Below, piece by piece: positions 5,019 to 9,449 of a stretch of 9,449 nucleotides of DNA. Numbering within the stretch: the stretch's first letter is position 1; each line of letters opens with the position of its first letter. The notes below the pieces were generated by a model. The model had not been told where the DNA came from and searched no databases. It was given only the letters and a program-made list of their open reading frames with translations. The DNA comes from JBKBXU01 sp046313675. Lineage in GTDB: Bacteria; Bacteroidota; Bacteroidia; Cytophagales; Cytophagaceae. Position numbers and translations under genes: made by a program. The stretch is from assembly GCA_046313675.1 (NCBI GenBank), contig JBKBXU010000178.1:1-9449 (forward strand). Direction: 5' to 3'.

Positions 5019-8000
5019 TTAATTTTCTGATATATAAACTTTTCCTGTATAGTTTCCGTTTTGAGAAATTACCTTAACCAGATATATACCGTTGGCACTT
5101 CTTATGGTAATGGTATTTAATTCCTCAAGTGAAGCATTGCTTAGCTTTGCTACCTCATGTCCAAGTAAATCGTAAACATAAATATCGGCTACTCCGGAAA
5201 GGTTGTTTGTTTTAACATTAACGTTGTTTTGGTAGCTAAAGATATTTATATCCTGATCAAAATTTTGCAGGGTCGATGTCAGTCTTTCTGATGTTGATGA
5301 ATATGCCGGCGCAAGATGTATAAAAAAACGATCTCTTAAAAAGCCATTTGATGCAGTAAAGGTAAAATTAGGCTCTTGTCTTAAATTGATCATTTTATTA
5401 CTGGTTTTATCTTCCAGGAAAACATCATATTCATCATCAAATTTTTCTATGTTGTCTGCTTTGAAAGTAAAGGTGTTTGATGTGGGTGCATAAATCGTCA
5501 CAGGGATAATCATATGCTCATCAAAGTCATTAAAACTGTTGATGGCATATCTTTTTCCATCAAATTCAGTAAACAGGGAAATGTTATTGGCCGAGTTTAA
5601 GAATTTTTCAGCATCTGCGGATTTGTCAAAACCTGTGCTTGCATGTTCTCTGATCCGTATGATGGCCTCGTCCGTTAACGTCTCGTCTGATAAGGAAAAC
5701 TTAAGTGAGGTGCTGAAGTTTGCTCTTCTGTAAACTTGAGGATTGCTCTCTGTAGTCCTTGTTCCTCTAGGTAGGAAAAGTTTTCCGGTTTCACCTGCAA
5801 CATTGGATTTGACCCAAAAGCTTTGCATTGAGCCTATGTAACGGCTTCCGCCATTTATACCCTCATCTTCTTCTTCGTCTCTTACATAATACCTCCAGAT
5901 TCCTGAGGTAGCATCAGTTTGGGAGTAAATATAAACGGCATCATCTATGTTTTCAGAAAATAGGTCAGGAGAGTTCCAGTCCAATGTGGTAAGGTATGGG
6001 TTTCCGATTAAATGCCATCCATCTGCATTATCATTTCCAGAAGGAGTATTATGTAATCGTAAAGTATCCAGACTAAAAGAATGGTTATAATCCCCACTAA
6101 GTGAAAAGGCTTGCGGAGAGGGGAAGTTTAAGGTATATCCTCTTCCTCTTACGATTGGAGCTGCCAGGTTGGTATTTTGCATGGCAACCCATCCTATGTT
6201 TTTATTGGTGTTTACCACGGCTTCATTATACCAGTATAACCTTGTGCCTGCACCGGAAAGAACCGGCAAGGTGTTGTTTACGTCGCTCACGGTTAAATTT
6301 GAAAAAGGTACGCTAATGTAGCTGTTCATGTCGCGGTTGATGTCCTTTTGCGCAGTAATGTTTCCATTGATGCTTCCTGTTCCATCCTTGCTGATCGCAC
6401 CTGTTGATAAATTGATGGTTAGATTTCCGTTTGAAGAAATTGTTCCTGATGTAAGTGTAAGTATTCTGTTAACTACTACAGGGGAATTTACTATTAGAGA
6501 GCCGGATTTATTTATTATTACATGAGGGAAGTCTGTATTTCCTGTTATTTCCTGATTGGAAGCGCCTGAAAAAACTACCGTTCCCTGATTTCCGGTGAAG
6601 GTTCCGATGTTTTCCCAATTTCCTTTCACATCAAGTGTTTGGTTATTTTGTAAGGTCAGAGTTGCACCTGTATTTATAATTAAATTTCTACAAATGGCAT
6701 TGGAACCGATGACAGGATTATTGGCTGATCCTGCATTAATTATAACATCTGTGTCGGCGGTTGGAACGGTTTCGCACCAGTTGGCTGCATTGTTCCAGTT
6801 ATTGTTTGCTGCGCCTGTCCAGGTACCTGCGGTTCCGTTAATGATTTGCATCGTTATAGAATTGGAGGTTACCGGGTTAACTGTTGGACAAGTTAAACTT
6901 GATGTCATTCTACAAGAAATTACCGGAGATCCTGCAGGAAGAGTGGTCGTTGTAAAAGTAGGGCTGTTTGTTCCAACATTCGCTCCATTTACCCTCCATT
7001 GGTACGATGGTGTTGCTCCTCCATTGGTTGGAGTTGCTGTAAAGGTTACTGAATTTCCTGTACATGTAGGATTTGTCCCTGCAGTGCGGGCAATCGTAAC
7101 TGAAGGTGTTACCGATGGATTTACGGTCATGGTAATGTTGTTCGATGTTGCCGTTGCAGGACTTGCGCAGGCAGCATTTGAAGTCATTACACATGAAATT
7201 ATCGGAGATCCTGAAGGTAGTGTGGTCGTTGTAAAAGTAGGACTGTTTGTTCCTACATTCGTTCCGTTAACTCTCCACTGATAAGCAGGTGTTGCCCCTC
7301 CATTGGTAGGTGTTGCTGTAAACGTAACAGAAGCTCCCTGGCACATAGGGTTTGTTCCCGCAGTACGGGCAATAGATACAGAAGGTGTTGTAGCGGTTGC
7401 AACGGTGATTGCCACAGACGCACTTATGTTTGTACATCCACCGGACGTTGCTACTCTCCTGAACCAGGTATTTACTGTAGGAGATGCTGTGTAATTTTGG
7501 CCTGTTGCCCCTGCAATATTAGTAAATCCGGTTGAGTTGGAGGTGGTACTTCTTTGCCACCGATAGGTAGGGGCAGAGATGCTGGTTCCAGTAATAATTA
7601 CCGAAGAACCGGAGCAGACCGTAGTAGTGGCCACATTTAACGTATTTGAGAATCCACAAAGTGTGCTGGTATTGCATGGGCCGGTATTGCATGGAGTTGT
7701 TGAACCGAAAAAGCTACCCGTATTTCCTCCATTTGTTTCTATTTTATCAGCTACAATATAGCCATCGCCTTCAACCGATGATCCATTATTTCCAATTAAT
7801 GTTCCGTTAACTTGAATGAAGCCATGTACATATATATCATCGCTATTGTTCCAGTTGGTTAAATTTCCATTAACAATCAAAGTGCCTCCAGATTCTATCA
7901 AAACATATGAATTGTTTCTGAATGTGAGGGATCCTATAGTGACTGTTGCTCCAGACCTGATAATTAAGACTCCATTATTGTCTATCACATTGTTGTTTCC

Positions 8001-8309
8001 TTCAAAAACAGCATTAGCGGAAAAATCTATTGTTCCATTCTGTACGGTAAGCCTGTGGGCTCCTCCCCCCGGTTGATCTGTTAAGGTGGCATTGATGTAA
8101 TAGTGGCCTCCATTGATACCAATGTTGGAAGTTAGATTCAGCGCATGGTTCATATGAGCTGTGGTTCCCTCACCCGGAACATCGTTGGTCCAATTGCTTG
8201 CATGGTTCCAGGTGCCGTTGCCTCCTGCCTGAGTATAGGTTTGGCTTTTTGCTACATTAACAAAAAATATAGAAATACCGATAAAAAATAGGATGACGGA
8301 TGCTCTCAT
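5019..8309 (-). CDS. Large T9SS-secreted adhesin-like protein with Ig-like repeats
   Basis: This is a 1096-residue protein. In order: a signal peptide (1-22); a beta-helix-like region (23-200) opening with GTW..ASNW..DVP and rich in Asn/Gly strands; a short Cys-bearing tandem PCNTG-PCNTS (206-215); a first Ig-like domain (about 222-303, Cys232/Cys292); two near-identical 93-residue Ig-like repeats (308-400 and 401-489, each TPSV-IARTAGTNP ... YQWRVNG ... GTNSPTFTTTTLP); a second GTW..AANW..TVP/beta-helix stretch (494-660); a module with GWHLIGNPY (764-772) and FWVK (831-834), common in large Bacteroidota surface proteins; a domain at 865-1002 shared with the 355-residue protein; and a T9SS type A sorting domain (about 1020-1096, VYDLLGHEV and NGIYLVKV). 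It is expected to cross the outer membrane by T9SS and work in adhesion or matrix formation; no catalytic motif is seen. A TATTTTTG box (8338-8331) lies 21 nt before the ATG. The 151-residue gene follows after 5 nt. Confidence 0.88.
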   Translation of the reverse strand: MRASVILFFIGISIFFVNVAKSQTYTQAGGNGTWNHASNWTNDVPGEGTTAHMNHALNLTSNIGINGGHYYINATLTDQPGGGAHRLTVQNGTIDFSANAVFEGNNNVIDNNGVLIIRSGATVTIGSLTFRNNSYVLIESGGTLIVNGNLTNWNNSDDIYVHGFIQVNGTLIGNNGSSVEGDGYIVADKIETNGGNTGSFFGSTTPCNTGPCNTSTLCGFSNTLNVATTTVCSGSSVIITGTSISAPTYRWQRSTTSNSTGFTNIAGATGQNYTASPTVNTWFRRVATSGGCTNISASVAITVATATTPSVSIARTAGTNPMCQGASVTFTATPTNGGATPAYQWRVNGTNVGTNSPTFTTTTLPSGSPIISCVMTSNAACASPATATSNNITMTVNPSVTPSVTIARTAGTNPTCTGNSVTFTATPTNGGATPSYQWRVNGANVGTNSPTFTTTTLPAGSPVISCRMTSSLTCPTVNPVTSNSITMQIINGTAGTWTGAANNNWNNAANWCETVPTADTDVIINAGSANNPVIGSNAICRNLIINTGATLTLQNNQTLDVKGNWENIGTFTGNQGTVVFSGASNQEITGNTDFPHVIINKSGSLIVNSPVVVNRILTLTSGTISSNGNLTINLSTGAISKDGTGSINGNITAQKDINRDMNSYISVPFSNLTVSDVNNTLPVLSGAGTRLYWYNEAVVNTNKNIGWVAMQNTNLAAPIVRGRGYTLNFPSPQAFSLSGDYNHSFSLDTLRLHNTPSGNDNADGWHLIGNPYLTTLDWNSPDLFSENIDDAVYIYSQTDATSGIWRYYVRDEEEDEGINGGSRYIGSMQSFWVKSNVAGETGKLFLPRGTRTTESNPQVYRRANFSTSLKFSLSDETLTDEAIIRIREHASTGFDKSADAEKFLNSANNISLFTEFDGKRYAINSFNDFDEHMIIPVTIYAPTSNTFTFKADNIEKFDDEYDVFLEDKTSNKMINLRQEPNFTFTASNGFLRDRFFIHLAPAYSSTSERLTSTLQNFDQDINIFSYQNNVNVKTNNLSGVADIYVYDLLGHEVAKLSNASLEELNTITIRSANGIYLVKVISQNGNYTGKVYISEN
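6843..7109 (-). repeat. Ig-like repeat unit 2 within the adhesin
   Basis: This segment encodes residues 401-489. It aligns with the unit at 7110-7388 at an offset of 279 bp (93 codons). For example, GTGGTCGTTGTAAAAGTAGG on the plus strand occurs at 6943 and again at 7222. Differences cluster at the Cys-containing end (TSSLTCPTVNP against TSNAACASPAT). Confidence 0.85.
7110..7388 (-). repeat. Ig-like repeat unit 1 within the adhesin
   Basis: This segment encodes residues 308-400, the first of the two closely similar 93-residue units. The high DNA identity makes the pair a substrate for recombination that could expand or contract the number of domains. Confidence 0.85.
7668..7694 (-). repeat. 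15-bp tandem duplication encoding PCNTG/PCNTS
   Basis: GGTATTGCATGG occurs at 7668-7679 and 7683-7694, a 15-bp offset that keeps the frame and duplicates a Cys-bearing pentapeptide in the linker between the beta-helix region and the first Ig-like domain. Confidence 0.7.
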
Positions 8310-8330
8310 AAACTACTGATTATTATTATA

Positions 8331-8338
8331 CAAAAATA
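8331..8338 (-). promoter_or_regulatory. Possible -7 box of the adhesin operon
   Basis: The minus strand reads TATTTTTG, a perfect TAnnTTTG, ending 21 nt before the ATG at 8309, the same spacing as in the promoter at 2203-2233. No TTG occurs at the -33 position, so the promoter may depend on an activator or be weak; the match may also be chance in AT-rich DNA. Confidence 0.35.
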
Positions 8339-8569
8339 TGTTTTTTATGCTTATTGTTTTTTTCTAAAAGAGATTTTTTTTAGCATGTTATCTTTTACGT
8401 GGTAAGCTTGTTGGGAGGATAGGTTATTAGATGCTTTGGGTGTATTGTAGGATAAACAGTCAATATATCACTTTAATATTTTTTAAAAGAAAAACCGGTG
8501 ATTCAAAAATGTTTCGGTTAGAGAAATAAATTACATTAATGGTACATGTAGTCGGGAAGTTTTTTCGGG

Positions 8570-8605
8570 AAAAAAACAAGTCAACAATCCTGAGTAATGA
8601 CTTGT
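8570..8605 (-). terminator. Intrinsic terminator of the barrel-protein gene
   Basis: A perfect 8-bp stem (ACAAGTCA 8576-8583 and TGACTTGT 8598-8605) with a 14-nt loop is followed on the minus strand by a T run (8576-8570). It lies 65 nt after the stop at 8671. An alternative A/T stem (GTTTTTT 8559-8565 with AAAAAAC 8571-8577) overlaps the T run. Confidence 0.7.
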
Positions 8606-8670
8606 GTCCTGTTTTGGCTTGTTAAAGTTATATTTTACCTGTTATGACTTACATCCAGGTTAGGAGGTGA

Positions 8671-9449
8671 TTAATGGTTGAAGCGTTTTAATGTATAGCG
8701 TATTGAAAAATTTACTGAGCTTAAATTGAAATTCCTGATCGGGCGTCCCAGGTTGGAAATCTCCTGCCCGTCTTTTGAAAAAATGTTGTTGTTAAAGGTG
8801 TTTTCAAAAAAATCACTATCTGATGTGTACAGATTTGTTCTTGTGAAAGGTAAGTTGTACCGCAGCTCCATAAACATATCTCTCCTAAGAAAACGTACCA
8901 ATCTTCCAACTCCAATTATAAAATCAAATCTAATAGGGGAGAAATGATCAATTTTAGCATTATTTTTTACTCTGTCGGCTTCGGTATGATCTACTTCACT
9001 GTATGCATAAGATGCCATGACTACTTCTTCATCAGAGAATAATCGGCCTTTGAATACAAAGTTTGCTGCAAAACCTCCCAGGACATAATAGCCTTGGTTA
9101 TAGGCAAAAGTGTACTTTGCTAAAAGTGGTATGCTTAAATAGCCAAACCTGAAACTTGCTTTTGAGGAAATGCGATGATTATACCCAAACTGATAATCTT
9201 CATTTTCATACATATGTCTTTCAACCTTAGTAATATAAATGTTGCTTCTGGAGAAACAAACCGAAGGGTCGGTGTAAATGGCAAAAACATCGGAAATGGT
9301 TTTTTCATAAAATAATCCCACAGCCAGATTAGAACCTACACCGGAACTTGATCCGGACTCAACAAGTAATGGAGAAAAATGTTGTAAATTTCTAAGGTTG
9401 GTTTTTAAATGAGAAGAACCCAATCTGGAGCCTCCTGCTGATATTTTTA
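8671..9449 (-). CDS. Outer-membrane beta-barrel (porin-like) protein, N-terminus outside window
   Basis: About 259 residues are visible. A TTG at 9423 might be taken as the start, but the frame is open to the window edge and the codons before it read KISAGGSRLGSSHLK, a typical first barrel strand and loop, so the real start and signal peptide lie beyond the right edge. The body alternates amphipathic strands and polar loops; FRFGYLSIPLLAKYTF, then GYYVLGGFAANFVFKGR, and FDFIIGVGRLVRF are typical of the Bacteroidota 'outer membrane beta-barrel' (PorT/OmpW-like small barrel) class, and the protein ends NFSIRYTLKRFNH. No substrate can be named. It faces the adhesin gene across a terminator and a 361-bp spacer, so a shared transcript is unlikely; a role linked to surface secretion is possible but unproved. 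Confidence 0.78.
   Translation of the reverse strand, partial: KISAGGSRLGSSHLKTNLRNLQHFSPLLVESGSSSGVGSNLAVGLFYEKTISDVFAIYTDPSVCFSRSNIYITKVERHMYENEDYQFGYNHRISSKASFRFGYLSIPLLAKYTFAYNQGYYVLGGFAANFVFKGRLFSDEEVVMASYAYSEVDHTEADRVKNNAKIDHFSPIRFDFIIGVGRLVRFLRRDMFMELRYNLPFTRTNLYTSDSDFFENTFNNNIFSKDGQEISNLGRPIRNFNLSSVNFSIRYTLKRFNH

Larger units (their letters stand above)
8310..8670. other. AT-rich intergenic region upstream of the adhesin
   Basis: No gene is seen in these 361 bp. It carries the adhesin promoter region at its left end and the terminator of the barrel gene (8570-8605) at its right. Between them are AT-rich stretches, a TACATGTA palindrome (8543-8550) and two TCGGGAA words (8552-8558 and 8565-8571) beside the terminator. 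No ncRNA fold is evident by eye. Confidence 0.65.

Noticed and set aside
6595..7281. Plus-strand ORF of 228 codons rich in Val and Pro
   Set aside because: It is exactly antisense to the Thr/Ser-rich Ig-like repeats of the adhesin; the open frame comes from the repeat composition, not from a gene.
6910..7388. Regularly spaced repeats considered as a CRISPR array
   Set aside because: There are only two long units of 279 bp, in frame within a coding sequence and showing protein-level conservation.
9421..9423. TTG taken as the start of the right-edge barrel gene
   Set aside because: The frame stays open to the window edge with barrel-like residues before it, and no signal peptide follows the TTG.

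Overview
The window looks like chromosomal DNA of a Bacteroidota member, most likely of the Cytophagia/Flavobacteriia type. The evidence is two secreted proteins ending in type IX secretion system (T9SS) type A sorting domains, outer-membrane beta-barrel proteins of Bacteroidota type, start regions without Shine-Dalgarno sequences, AT-rich spacers, and one good match to the Bacteroidota promoter form TTG-N20-TAnnTTTG. No genus can be assigned from the sequence alone.

Layout. On the plus strand at the left edge are the 3' end of an unrecognised gene (1-247) and a DUF2147 secreted protein (292-759). Everything else is on the minus strand, so genes converge on 760-1077, a spacer holding a degenerate 45-bp direct repeat. 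Read in transcription order (right to left), the minus-strand genes are: an outer-membrane beta-barrel protein cut by the right edge (8671-9449) with a clear intrinsic terminator; a 1096-residue T9SS adhesin-like protein (5019-8309); a 151-residue membrane-tailed secreted protein starting at GTG 5 nt after the adhesin stop (4558-5013); its paralogue (3694-4188); a 355-residue T9SS protein with a long acidic linker (2289-3356); and a probable DUF6268-type outer-membrane protein (1078-2181).

How it may work together. The core (2289-8309) reads as a cell-surface module. The adhesin has a beta-helix-like N-terminus, three Ig-like domains (two of them near-identical 93-residue repeats) and a T9SS tail. 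Its pre-tail domain is homologous to the start of the 355-residue protein, so these two share a building block. The two small proteins have a signal peptide, a 52-residue block identical between them, and a C-terminal P-x-DGG / short hydrophobic helix / basic tail resembling the PID-CTERM sorting signal of Bacteroidota. One is translationally linked to the adhesin, which suggests a joint function. The 355-residue gene and the second small gene share a 12-bp word plus a neighbouring TTACTT in their upstream regions, which may indicate co-regulation. Joint function and co-regulation are inference; the homologies, spacing and repeats are read directly from the sequence.
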